Assembly: GCA_008828725.1 (NCBI GenBank)
Contig: MEHQ01002736.1
Location: forward strand, 1-64,000
Reading direction: 5' to 3'
Origin: Saccharina japonica
Taxonomy: Eukaryota; Sar; Phaeophyceae; Laminariales; Laminariaceae
DNA: 64,000 bases
Under the pieces are notes generated by a model. That model searched no databases and was not told the DNA's origin. It saw only the letters and a list, made by a program, of their open reading frames with translations. The position numbers and the translations under genes are program-made. Below are positions 23,301-33,599 of the stretch, piece by piece (within the stretch, counting starts at the first letter, position 1; each line of letters begins with the position of its first letter).

Positions 23301-26300
23301 CCGCCGAAACCTAACTGGCTAACGGAGCCCCTCAACTGAGATAGTATCATCCGGTGTGATATATATATGTATATGCCAATTGGTTCGCGCACCTTTTCTC
23401 GATGTCACCTAGGATATGCGTTTGTCCTTTTTTGCTAGGCGTCATATCTTCTCGAAAATTGGCTTAGGGTTAGGCATGGGACATCTCTAGCGAAACGCCC
23501 GAAAACAAATACTGCAACTGCTACGAGTACCTCTGGCGTAGCACCAGTCTCAAACGTTGACAACCTCGTACTTGCAACGAGGTATGACGAACGGCGGATA
23601 ATATCCTCGCATATGTGATAGGTCCGAACACTCAACCCAAAGTGGCTAACTCTAAACTCTGAGCAAGACTCCGTTACTTTAAGGCGTGCACAACAGCAAC
23701 ACAGAACACGCACTGGTTTCGGCAAGTTCAGTGTATTTTACACGATCTTATTGTCTATTCAAAATCCTATCACCGATACTATTATACGACAAGAATAATG
23801 GACCCATGCATACGTCGCACGACCAGCCATACTGCGCTCCAAAGAATAAATACCCCCCATTAGTTGAGCTAACCGCATTGCTCAGGAGGCGGTGGTACGA
23901 TAAAAGTGACCCGTAATTATTTATGAGGCCCGTCACCTCAGAAATAGATTTATCACCAAAAACCAGGTTTTGAAATAAGCTGAACCGTTCACCCCAAAAA
24001 ACGATCCCAGGACCTAACACGTCTATAACGAAAATATTGCAAAATGCTGGTATTCGCATTCCGACGACACTTGAATAAGAAGCCCCAGCCAATCAGAATC
24101 CAAATGGGGCAGTTCGAAATCAATACTGTTGGTATTCCAACGATATGCAACTAATGAGCTTTCGGCCAGTCAGAAACATACGAGTCATACAAAGGCCGCC
24201 CCTATATCACCGCAGACCGCGTGCTACGGTAGAGGTAGCAGTTTTTGGCTGAATCGTTTCCTGAACGATCGGGCACCTTAACCCAAATTCGTCGGACTTT
24301 CATTTTTGTGACGAATATTTTTTCAGAGTATACTTCGGTCATGAGATTTCGCATCCGGCAGCACTTTTATGTTCCTTCAAAATCATTTTTTTCGGTGAGG
24401 TACGACGCTCCTTAAGCGAGGAGCTCAGAACCAATATGGTGCACCTCTATCGTAGCATGCGTCCGCAAGCGTCTCACGTTACCCATGTTGGCGGGGGTCT
24501 TGTCGTAGTACGCCACCCCTTGACCGCCGACGTCGAAACCCTCTGCCTCGATCAGACCCGGAACGGTTGGGGGGATGCCACCATAGGCTGCAGATGATGC
24601 TGCCACGCCCTCCATGGTGAAGGAGTCGATGTTGAACGTCTCGGAGACTGGACACAGCCATATCTGGGCTTTCCCGGCTGCAAGCCCTCCGTCCGTTGGG
24701 CCGGAACTGCGATGGCAATCACCAGGAACACAGCGACGGGATATCAACGATCTCCGTGAGAGGTGTGTTTGGCGGGAGGTGGCATTTTCAAGTCCCATGA
24801 CTCAGCTATCCCGTCCGGTTCATAGATCGAACCTCACGCGCAACGATCTCACAGCTTAGATGTCGTTGCATTTTTGTTCAGCAGGTACTGATTTCATGCA
24901 TGACCTTCAGGAGACGTTTTTGTATTTCCAACACCGTGGGTGACAGTATGAACATTTCCTACTACTTTGACCCCTTATGATTAGGACACATATGATGCAC
25001 GATCGAGCGGGAGGTTCAGAGCAGGTACACTGTCAGACACCACGCCGCACGGTGGAGCTCACGCCGGATCGTGTCAATTATACTGTCATGAGCACACGTA
25101 AGAATACCGACACGCAACACCGATGAGGGACCCAGTCGGTATTTTTAATGTATGAAATGAAATGGCGTACAGGGGTGACCAACTCACCATCAAACGCAGT
25201 ATATGAACCAAATAAACACACTCCACAGTTACATGCCCCAAACGTGCGGTCGACGAACCAAAGGTCCAGGAATGCATTTCGATTTATTGTACCATCAGAT
25301 AGCGTCGATAACTCACACAGTTAGAGTCTGGTAGTTTTGCCATCCTCCGGTGTATGGCACCGCCACGATCCCACTGAGATCGGTCGTGAAGTCAGCACAC
25401 CCGGTGCCGCCGGATACTATGCGGAAAGATCCAGTGGTTTGAGCTGATGACACCACGAAGATGAAGTTGAAGGAGTCGACTGCAACAACGTAATGGGGGT
25501 TGACACGCGGTCCGCCATGTATTACAATTGCAGCCGGGTTAGTGACTATGCGCCCCGGCGCCTAGCGCGTACTATCCCAACGGAAAGCACTCAACGGCTA
25601 CAAGTGGTCTATTCACGAACGCTTTCCGGCGACCGTGACAGTCGTGGACCACGCATGGGTTTCGCAAGCTAGAGCGGGGAGTTGCCTAGCTACAACGCTA
25701 CTTAACACAGCAATCCGATAATGAATCTATTCAAGAACCAAAAACGTCAAACGCCAAGCCTTCGTCGTCATCGCATTCATGCATATCGTCGAGTGTAACA
25801 TATATTTCTACCAAAGACACATGTCTACGTCGGATGCATGTGTCTACACCGGACGACAAACCGATTATTGAGCATGTTATTGTGTTGGAGGGAAACAGGG
25901 ATTCCCGCGGGGCAGACACGTCTACTCGTATGTGCGACGGTTACTCCGAAGAACAACAACCAATGATGTACATACCGTGTCACTTACAGTTTCCCGTGAC
26001 GACCACCGTGTACCGCAGGTATTCCCCGAGAGTAATGTAGCCGATGTTGTAACCGCCTGTGTCTAGCGCGTGGACGTCGACGGCTGTGTCTCGAAAGGAC
26101 TGTCGTCGCATCGGCAAACCCAGGCACGTGAGGTAGGTTTGTGCGCGTCGACAAGGTTGTTGTGCTTTCTTTATCGTTTGACCACAGCCGGACAAACTGT
26201 TTGGCGTGGACCCATGCAATGGAAGCGCACACAACATTTTTCAAGGCTCCTTGTTACAGGCAAACGTTTGATCCCCTCTAAAATCTGGCTTTAACAACAA

Positions 26301-29300
26301 ATTAAGTAGCAACCCCAATGTACTACCCCACGACCTGTAATACTGTACAATATTGAACCGTATGATATTATAAAAACTGAACGATAGTTTAGACATATTG
26401 AGTAGCTCCTCAGAATTTGAGGTGTTCGGCAGTAGGGGACAACGTGTCGGCAGTGTACTACCTATATTGCAGCATGCATTCGTGCCCATAACATGGTTGT
26501 GGTCAGTTTAAAACGTTGTCTACTTGTTTATAGGCCAGATACTCAACGATCCGCACCGTAGATGTGTTGGGCGTATGGCTCTCGCCCGTCAATGTGACCT
26601 ACATCAGCAATGTCCAGTATGGGTTATAGGGCCTTTACACTACGTCTGTCTCGGAGACGTAGTCTCCGTGTACGGAACGAGAGGGGTAACTTCGGTTTGC
26701 TCGGACGGTCCTCGCTGGAGTAGATATCTACCTCAGCAACAACAGACGGAACACAAAATGGGACGACCAATCCCATGATCTAGATGTACAACGGACACTC
26801 GTGTGGAATATAAATGGGGTTTCAACGAGTGTGGGTGGATACCTCGGCCTACGAGCCCCGTCATATGTAAATTAGTGAATTGTCCCGGTAAGTGGGAGGC
26901 CTGTCGTAGCAGACATGTATCATGTATCCGAGCGCAGACCACAGACACCTAGCCCCACTAGCGCTGTGAAACAAGCCGGACACACACATACGTAAGCCTC
27001 CGCGCACATAAGGCACATCCTAGTACCTGATACTGCATTGTTCGACCACTACTAAACTCCATCTACCCCTGAATAAAGTTCAACCAGATTCACAAAACAA
27101 TACAAGTATCAAGCACATGAGACCATTCCAGACAGCTTTCCCATTTCAAACCTACCCCCGGGATGTTGACAGCGGACGTGTCCGAGTATGCTACGCCTTC
27201 ACCACCGTAGTCGAACTCCTCAGCCTCGATCAGGCCGGGGACAGTTGCAGGGCCTCCGTAGGCCCCTTTGGGATCAGCGGATGTCATCAGCGTGAAGTAG
27301 TCGATGTTGAATGTCTCGGATAGTGGGCATAGCCAAATGAAAGCTGGTCCCGCTTTGAGACCACTACCACTTCCTCCGGATCTGTGACGTCAATTGAAAT
27401 CGATATTTGAAATCATAACAAGGGCAGCACGGTCCCCACGGCGGGAAACAGGAGTGGACTTTAGGCTCTTTTCCAAGCCTAGATTCAGGCAATCGAGCTC
27501 AAGGCCGTCAATGCAACCTAAAATAGGCGTGCGTTGTGTTTGGTGGCATTCGCTTTGTTTGTAGCTCGTGGGTTTGCTACGTCAAAAACGGGTAGAACTC
27601 GAAGTCGGATACGAGTAATTTCGTGGCGATCAAGAGCAGGGCACGCCGTATATAAAGTGATACAGTGATATGTGCGCACAAACGACTCCCGAATCGTTGC
27701 ACCACTTGTACCCTCCCGACATCGGTCCCGGTTGATATCACGACATATAGCAGTGCACATACTATTACCGAGGCTCCTCGCTTAAGTGACGCTATACCCC
27801 AGCCAAACCCGCCCGTGAGAAACAAAGAATGGCCAACCCGATATTAACATGCCATGCCCTAGGTGCCACAACACGCAAAACGAATGGTGTTTCCGAGATA
27901 GAATGGTTGAGTAGTTCCTCAATTGAGAAGTATACGAGTAGTCACTAAGTACATAGTTTGGCCCAACAAACGGTACAGTACCCCCATCGTGGCACACGCG
28001 TCACCAAACACAGTGCGGCGAGCTCGTTCGACGAATACCTGTGCGTGACTCGTCCCGTGCTTCCGCGGGGGGGCGTGATACAGTGCGCATAGACGGTCCA
28101 GGGCCCAGCTAATGTAGCCTCCGAACATAGCCAAGATTGCCTCGGTGGCACCCATCGCCAATCCACACTACTACTGTAGTCGCAATATACGGTAGGGATA
28201 ACACCTCAAATGTTCTTAGGCCCCTCAACTTGGAGGGCTGTACAACGCGATCAAAAACACGGATTGCAAATGACATTTCACGCTTGACCCGATGAACCCT
28301 CCCGGGGGTCCCGGTATGAAACAAATAACCGAAGCGTACTACGACCAGTAGACGTTGCACCTCATGTTTGTGCGAGTATTTACTTGAGGAGCTGTGTACG
28401 CATCTTAAACAAAACTTTGAATCAACCTTAGCCCGGTAACGCAATTTTATGGACTCCAGTGGTCATATGACGAACACGGTATTGTATACATTGGATGTAA
28501 AAGACACTGGGTACGATATCCTCAGCTGCAAGGGTTGTAGAACCCCCCCGTAGGGACAACAAAGTTCGCTCGGAATTTCAACCATCTGTCGTAGTACGCC
28601 TCGCAAGCGTAAACACCCAGCTGACATTCTTCAAATGTATAGCGTCGTAGTAAGTTGCGTGCACCCTTTCATAACCCAGGCATCCCTATCTAATAGACGT
28701 CGCGAAACACCCGAATGACGGCAAAACGGCTATGGTACGTTCAGTTCCAAGCATCGCCCGATACAACGATAGGGAGGGACTAGTGCTACGGTAGAGGTAG
28801 CACTTTTGGGCTGAATCGTTTTCTGAAGGATCGGGCCCCTTAATCCAAATTCGTCGGAGTTTCATGTTTGCGACGGAAACTGTTTCAGGGTATACTTCGG
28901 TCATGAGATTTCGCATCCGGCAGCACTTTTATTTCCCTCCAAAAAGTTTTTTCGGCGAGGTATGACGCTTTATAAGTAAGAAGCTCAGAAACAACATGGT
29001 GCACCTCTATCGTAGCAAGCGTCGAGGCCACTATTACACCCAGTTTGGTTCTAGCCCCTTAGAGCCACCAGGCCGGGTGACAAAACACAATTGTTTGCAG
29101 GTTTTTATGCTTTAGATCGTTTTTATTTTCACGGAATATACTGCCATGGGAGCGTTTGAAACCTTTCGCTGCCAGTACAAGGTTGAACTCAATTTGTGGC
29201 GAGGGGGCCGAGCTGGTCGCCCGAGTGGCCAATACACGTTACGTAGCGAGAATGGGCGAATACAGTGTATACACTCGATACCATAGCACCATTCAAATCG

Positions 29301-30573
29301 TCTATTACTCACACTGCCATATTAATGTATTCTTGCCATCCTCCGGTGTCCGGCACCGCCACAACTCCGGTAAGGTCGGTGGTGTAGTCGTCGCACCCGG
29401 TGCCGCCGGAGACGAGACGGAAAGAGCCAGTGGATTTGTCTGATGACACTTTGAAATTGAAGAAGGACACATCGACTGCGATGACGGGGGGAGGGGGTGT
29501 CGTGCGTAAGTTGTATGATGTATATTGATGAACTCGCCTCTTGACGGTACACCACATCTAGCATTTGCCATCCCGAAATGGAGAGCACGCCGCGGATAGG
29601 TCATGGCACGAATGGCGCTATAGTGTCCATCATGCCCTTGTATTGTATCAGGTAAACGTGTAGCTCCCGCTCACCGGAGCAAGCCTTCCTACGTTCAATG
29701 ATAGACACACTCGAGGATACGCCGGGGCAGTTTGTGTATCTCACCGTCTTCCGTGACGTTCACGCTGAACCGGAGATATTCGCCGAGAGTGATGTAGCCG
29801 ATGTTGTAACCACCTTTGTCTAAAGCGTGGATGTCGACCGCCTCATTGGGTCGAAAGGCCTGCCATCGTATCAATATTAACATCAGGGAGAGCCAAGGAA
29901 CCCGTCAAGCGCCGTATGTGCTTTGCCATCAAATTCCTCTGCACATCTCAACATGCTCTCCAAATACACACGAAATATTCCTCCAGCGAGACCATCGCGA
30001 GTTACCAAGCCGTCACTCTTATGCACCGGAAGCTTCTGACACGCGCTACTCAACGGGTAGCACTGTTTGCCTGGAATTGATACGTCTGACGGGGACATGT
30101 ATCTGAGAAACTAACCAGTACTATTTGGATCCCGCTTGACCTTTGAAGTAGAATTCGGCTTGTGAATCGACGATTTGTCATGAAGTTATTGCTGTTCAGT
30201 AAACGTAGACGATGTATCAAGGTCGTGTTTTGAGTGGGGTGTTGAGCTATTCCCACGCCAGAAGGAGTCCCATAGAACCATGAGATACACAGTAGTACCC
30301 TTATCAATGCATGCCTCTCGGTCCAAATGATCACACGACAGCATATACAGGGCACAGTACCCCCACATTCTGATCCGAGACCCTCCACACAAGACATAGT
30401 TTGAGGCACCTCATGCGCACTTAGTCACCAGCTACGTCCTTTCCACCCACCTTTTGAATGTTGTTGATAGTGGAATCGGAGTACGCCACGCCTTCTCCGC
30501 CAAAGTCGAACTGCTCGGCTTCAATCACGCCGGGAATAGACGCGGGCGTGCCCCTGAAGGGGCCCTCGGCGGT
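14207..30573 (-). CDS. Gene A: four tandem CBM6 modules, 13 exons seen
   Basis: This is a probable extracellular polysaccharide-binding protein. In transcript order the exons are 30573-30451 (N4), 29859-29745 (M4), 29475-29313 (C4), 27381-27156 (N3), 26099-25988 (M3), 25479-25317 (C3), 24706-24478 (N2), 22714-22600 (M2), 22231-22069 (C2), 20421-20193 (N1), 15353-15242 (M1), 14771-14609 (C1) and 14306-14207 (end, TAG). Joined, they give 670 codons plus the stop with no break, and all junctions are GT...AG. Each module shows CBM6 landmarks: I-P-G-x-I-E-A-E, G-G-x-(G/A)-x-A-Y, E-A-V-D-I, G-Y-x-x-G, G-E-Y-L-x-Y, a C-terminal G-W, and F-N-I-D-S-F. CBM6 families bind beta-glucans, xylan or similar polymers, but the ligand here is unknown. 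No signal peptide or enzyme domain was found, so the 5' end is probably incomplete. Confidence 0.88.
14609..14771 (-). CDS. Gene A exon C1
   Basis: This is a 163-bp exon, phase 1 to 2, encoding A-F-N-F-S-F-R-V-A-A-P-K-K, G-S-F-R-V-V, K-A-C-N-D-Y and A-G-W-S. The acceptor is CCGCCGCAG and the donor is GT|GTGAGT. The equivalent gene B exon is alignable without gaps. Confidence 0.92.
15242..15353 (-). CDS. Gene A exon M1
   Basis: This is a 112-bp exon, phase 0 to 1, encoding A-F-R-T-K-E-A-V-D-I-G and G-Y-F-I-G-W-I-A-D-G-E-Y-L-Q-Y, the closest match to the canonical CBM6 G-Y-x-x-G-W motif. The acceptor is GACCAG and the donor is GACG|GTGAGC. It follows the largest intron, 4,839 bp. Confidence 0.92.
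16115..17105. mobile_element. About 1-kb segment present only in copy A
   Basis: Copy B joins the flanks directly (near 54,150-54,215), while copy A has about 990 bp extra between a CATGCAG flank and the TCTACTCTA flank. The segment contains a plus-strand open frame of 182 aa (16,339-16,887) with an alanine run, a Gln/Asn-rich stretch and a leucine-rich hydrophobic segment (L-L-L-L-L-L-F-V-Y-I-A-L). No transposase motif or terminal repeat was identified. It is either an insertion in A or a deletion in B, inside the N1-M1 intron. Confidence 0.5.
20193..20421 (-). CDS. Gene A exon N1
   Basis: This is a 229-bp exon, phase 2 to 0. It ends module 2 (I-W-L-C-V-I-T-S-S-F-N-I-D-S-F) and starts module 1 (I-S-I-P-G-L-I-E-A-E, G-G-Q-A-L-A-Y-Y-D). 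The acceptor is GTCACAG and the donor is AAT|GTGAGT. It differs from the gene B exon at about 7 of 76 residues. Confidence 0.92.
22069..22231 (-). CDS. Gene A exon C2
   Basis: This is a 163-bp exon, phase 1 to 2, encoding F-F-F-S-F-V, G-T-G-C-D-D-F-T-T-N-L-S-G and H-T-G-G-F-R. The usual cleft Trp of the G-G-W motif is Phe here, as in gene B. The donor is GT|GTGAGT. Confidence 0.9.
22600..22714 (-). CDS. Gene A exon M2
   Basis: This is a 115-bp exon, phase 0 to 1, encoding A-Y-R-T-D-E-S-V-D-I-E-A and G-Y-K-V-G-N-I-T-R-G-E-F-L. The acceptor is CTGCAG and the donor is GACG|GTACGT. The usual aromatic residue after G-Y-x-x-G is replaced by Asn. Confidence 0.9.
24223..24456. mobile_element. MITE family 1, copy 1 (intron next to exon N2)
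   Basis: This 234-bp element has imperfect terminal inverted repeats, GCTACGGTAGAGGTAGCA and the complement of GTGCACCTCTATCGTAGC. It is highly similar to 28,785-29,016 and more distantly to 37,268-37,513. Its interior has GAGGAGCTCAGAA near the right end, a motif also present in the different MITE at 63,696-63,929. It has no coding capacity. Confidence 0.85.
24478..24706 (-). CDS. Gene A exon N2
   Basis: This is a 229-bp exon, phase 2 to 0. It ends module 3 (I-W-L-C-P-V-S-E-T-F-N-I-D-S-F) and begins module 2 (T-V-P-G-L-I-E-A-E, G-G-Q-G-V-A-Y-Y-D). The donor is AAC|GTGAGA. A MITE begins 21 nt inside the following intron. Its counterpart is missing from copy B because it lies beyond the duplication breakpoint. 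Confidence 0.9.
25317..25479 (-). CDS. Gene A exon C3
   Basis: This is a 163-bp exon, phase 1 to 2, encoding F-N-F-I-F-V-V-S-S, T-G-S-F-R, G-T-G-C-A-D-F and Y-T-G-G-W-Q. The acceptor is GTTGCAG and the donor is GT|GTGAGT. It lacks its own ATG, so it is easily missed by start-to-stop ORF calling. Confidence 0.88.
25988..26099 (-). CDS. Gene A exon M3
   Basis: This is a 112-bp exon, phase 0 to 1, encoding S-F-R-D-T-A-V-D-V and G-Y-N-I-G-Y-I-T-L-G-E-Y-L-R-Y. The donor is GTAAGTG. The codon across the M3/C3 junction becomes Phe rather than the Val seen in the other modules. Confidence 0.87.
27156..27381 (-). CDS. Gene A exon N3
   Basis: This is a 226-bp exon, phase 2 in and phase 0 out. It finishes module 4 (W-L-C-P-L-S-E and F-N-I-D-Y-F) and starts module 3 (T-V-P-G-L-I-E-A-E, G-G-E-G-V-A-Y-S-D). 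The acceptor is GTCACAG and the donor is GGG|GTAGGT. It is one codon shorter than N1 and N2. Confidence 0.88.
28785..29016. mobile_element. MITE family 1, copy 2 (intron of gene A)
   Basis: This 232-bp element has imperfect terminal inverted repeats, GCTACGGTAGAGGTAGCA on the left and GCTACGATAGAGGTGCAC as the complement of the right end. It is nearly collinear with copy 1 at 24,223-24,456, including the interior ATACTTCGGTCATGAGATTT block. It lies in the intron between C4 and N3. A clear target-site duplication was not identified. Confidence 0.85.
29313..29475 (-). CDS. Gene A exon C4
   Basis: This is a 163-bp exon, phase 1 in and phase 2 out. It encodes F-F-N-F-K-V-S-S, T-G-S-F-R, G-T-G-C-D-D-Y and the cleft motif D-T-G-G-W-Q. 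The acceptor is ATCGCAG and the donor is GT|GTGAGT. Confidence 0.9.
29745..29859 (-). CDS. Gene A exon M4
   Basis: This is a 115-bp exon, phase 0 in and phase 1 out. It encodes A-F-R-P-N-E-A-V-D-I and G-Y-N-I-G-Y-I-T-L-G-E-Y-L, the central CBM6 strands with the conserved Tyr of the binding cleft region. The acceptor is GGCAG|GCC and the donor is GACG|GTGAGA. Confidence 0.88.
30451..30573 (-). CDS. Gene A exon N4 (first CBM6 exon seen)
   Basis: This exon carries R-G-T-P-A-S-I-P-G-V-I-E-A-E and G-G-E-G-V-A-Y-S-D, the N-terminal part of module 4. The donor is AAG|GTGGGT, phase 0. The 5' limit is uncertain. An AAACAG acceptor at 30,574-30,576 gives the stated start, but the frame stays open to an ATG at 30,612-30,610, preceded by a second possible acceptor (TTATTAG). 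A short first exon beginning at that ATG is therefore also possible, although it would lack a signal peptide. Confidence 0.75.
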
Positions 30574-30612
30574 CTGTTTAGCAGAACCAGAGAGGAAGGT
30601 GGGCGAAAACAT

Positions 30613-33590
30613 CCTAATAAAATGTCATGCGCAGGTCGATATTGTGCACGCATAGTGGTTGACCGCCCGGTCATCATGCCGATGCCCCGAACGAGACAAA
30701 TTTTATCATGACGAAATGCGTGGTATACACAACGGAAAGCAGTCCTCAAGACTCAAATATATTGCCTCTGTATACGTGTGACGATATTTTCACCCATCAG
30801 CTTAATCGTCAGTTTGTAAAACATCAGTTTACTGCAATACACGAAGCGTTCCAAAGGGAAGGTCTACGAAACGACTCTGAAATGTAGCCAGACAACGCGC
30901 AATATGTGCGTTGTTGTTAGCGATGTTGTAAATGATCTGCAGAGCATTATTGCGTAATCTTGCGACTAACGGAGGCCTCTTTGAAAGTTCGCACGTAGGA
31001 GACATATTATCGATTATAACAGCCCGATCTAGGTCTTTCGGAGCAGAGAGACTAGTCCTGTTCATGAAGATATACAGCTCATGTGGTCGGGTTGGAGCCT
31101 TATTATCTGCACTAGTTGATCTGATCGAGGACGGTGTTCCCGGCGCTGATCGGTTTTATACAGACCCTACACAGCATATCACAACGATAGGTTAGCATTT
31201 ATACGATATAAGGCATATCGTAAATCTGCCCGGTCTGTGGAAGAATCTGCGTGGTAAATGAAAAAATGGTCATCACGGCGGGAAACCGTGAACGACGCGG
31301 TTACTCGCCTTCATTAGAACGCCATGATTTGAGAAATACCAAAACGATATTGTCTAGTTTCACGCGCGCCCTTAACATGCAGAATATATGGTACACTGAA
31401 TAACACACCAATACAGTAACATCAATCCGTACCTTCCAGGGATAGCAATCAAGATAAATGTAGATGCAGGCTGGATTTGGCAATGGGGGAGGAGTGCATA
31501 TTACATTAAGCTAAGTTCAATACAAGGGGTAAGAGTTACCTTCAAACGCAAGCCAGGCTTTATTGCTCCTTGGTTCCCCACAGCGACTTACAACAGTTGT
31601 ACTATTAATACGGCCGCTGTACTGTTCACTAAACGAACAGGTCTTCAACGGTCAACTGGCTCTCGTTTATCCCAAGTATGGTTACACAGATTGGGTCATA
31701 GGGGAAACTCCGTGTCATCGGATCTGAGGACAGCAACACCAATCTAGACCTTTACGAGTATAGTACCCTCCCATACCCTTAGTGTCGAGTATTTATGTTT
31801 GGTGCGTATAATGTACGGAAGTAAATTCTAAGGGACTTACGTACGGTAATACTATAACCGTCAAGGCACTTTACATAAGGTAGAAATAATCATGTAGCTG
31901 GAATATGCGTACGCCACATAAACCTAAGAGACGTCGCGTGCTGTACAATTAGATCGCAACACAATGGCATAACCACACATGTTACGAAACGGGCATCGAC
32001 ATCAATGCTGAGCCCCTGTAATGACCCTATATCAAAATGAGTCAGGCGGGTGCTACTCAAACCATCATATGTGGGAACACGACGCTTACCTGCGCTTCAA
32101 CTTGCGACGAAACGACGAGAAGGCCAAGACCCACTCTGGAAAATGTGGACATAGCCATCGATCGGTAGCGCCGCTCGCAGCAGTAGGTGAAGTATCTGTC
32201 TGTTTTTTCAGGGTGCAAGATGGAGCAGATACAGGGCATCCCGACGGAGGGAGGAGGTCATGAATTTGAGTTGCTGTCGAAACGAAAACGTTTGTCGCAA
32301 TGTATACCTTGACTTGCCTTGACGAATTACGAATTGTTCGGGTTGCCACTTCTTTCGGACTCTTCTCGTAGCTTGAACGTTTGCAACTGACAAGGCAACC
32401 TCCGACGTGGTTGTTCCGTACCCTGTGTCTTGCTGGCGTTCTTGTGGCTGCGGCTGAGCGGCACTGGCCGCGGCAGCATTTGAATAGGGACAAGCTTGGA
32501 TGGACGCGACTGACACACAGGGACCTTTGTCGTGTTTGCTACATTTGTATGCGACTATCACGCGTATGATGCGGCATATCAAGTACGATGACGTTCATAG
32601 TTGAACTATTGTAGATCTCCGCCGTCCTGGATATCCATGTTACAGTGTGCAGTCTCTATATTCTCTCACAATGTTGCAGTCGATTCTCCCTATGGCCGCA
32701 GCTGCCACTGCTGTGTAGTTGCTATTTGATTTGTACCTGCATTTTGCCTTGTTATATACGGCAGTATTGACACGTTAATCCTAGAGTTACATCAATGTAG
32801 CCTACGAGTAGCTATTTTGATATTGCCTATGAAACTGGCGGCGATCACTTTGTCACAAATAACTGCAGAAAACGCGATGTGCGTAGTTTGTTTGTAAATG
32901 GTTCGGGTGGCCAGGGAAATATGCGCTCTTTGGACGAATAATCGTTATTTTAGTTTATCGATCTCGATCATACAGCATATACAAACGACAAAACAGCGCC
33001 CCATCGCGAATTTCCAGAACTGACAAATTATTCGATCCAGGTTTCCGACCTCAGCCAGCTAAGTTTGACCTAACCACGCCTATTTAACCATTGACGATAC
33101 TTATGTGTGTTGCTAATTTCCATTTAACATGTGTTCCATGTATGTTTGCATGTGTGTGCGTGCCCGGGATGTATGCTTTGTTTAGTATTTACGTATACTT
33201 ATGGCATGTGTGATCGAATAATTCGAACTCTTGCCCTGCTCAATATAAACATACCCCCGAGACATGGGTGCCGGCGATTGTTTAACTGTGCACTCTACTG
33301 GCGCCCCGCTTTTTCTCGGTCATTTTTAGATGTGAGCGTCTGAAACAGTGTTTCCATTTTATCGTCACCGCGTGGAAAAGGCGCACCGGAATCTGCCGAT
33401 GATTTACAAGTAAATCATCAACCTAGTCGCATTTCCCTACTACACCCTACCAGGTACATGCTTGTAATGTATATATATATGGTATGTGTATCGTTCCAAG
33501 TATTACATTCGGATGGCCAAACCGAATTTCGACTTAACGAAGCGAAATTGAAAATATACAATCAAGGGAATACTTGGTAGGGAATACTTG
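30613..33590. other. No gene recognised upstream of gene A
   Basis: This is where a promoter and a signal-peptide exon of gene A would be expected, but none was found. A minus frame at about 30,829-31,130 and a plus frame at 30,932-31,195 overlap without domain evidence. A plus-strand acceptor-like TCTGTTTTTTCAG followed by an ATG lies at about 32,200-32,220, but no downstream donor or domain was recognised. Confidence 0.4.
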
Positions 33591-33599
33591 TACCGGGGG

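Larger units (their letters stand above)
10990..23810. repeat. Segmental duplication, copy A
   Basis: Collinear similarity to 48,864-60,925 in the same orientation runs from TCAATGGTAAGTGGAG at about 10,993 to the AAGTTCAGTGTATTTTACAC region near 23,740-23,810. Landmarks in order are a CCGCCACAGCGG block, the G-rich tract, the terminal CBM6 exons, the large intron and the upstream CBM6 exons. Identity varies: it is high in exons and lower, with indels, in introns. It contains the 3' half of gene A. Copy A has about 240 bp extra near 11,230-11,460 and about 1 kb extra at 16,115-17,105. Confidence 0.9.

Noticed and set aside
23748..24092. 114-aa minus-strand frame next to MITE copy 1
   Set aside because: It lies in the N2-M2 intron, has no domain and contains no CBM6 landmarks.
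30829..31130. Minus-strand frame with a helical, ARM-like looking stretch
   Set aside because: The resemblance is superficial, it is short, and an equally plausible plus-strand frame overlaps it.
31535..31600. Possible minus-strand exon with a GTAACT donor upstream of gene A
   Set aside because: No start codon, signal peptide or compatible phase could be shown, and the translation matches no domain I recognise.
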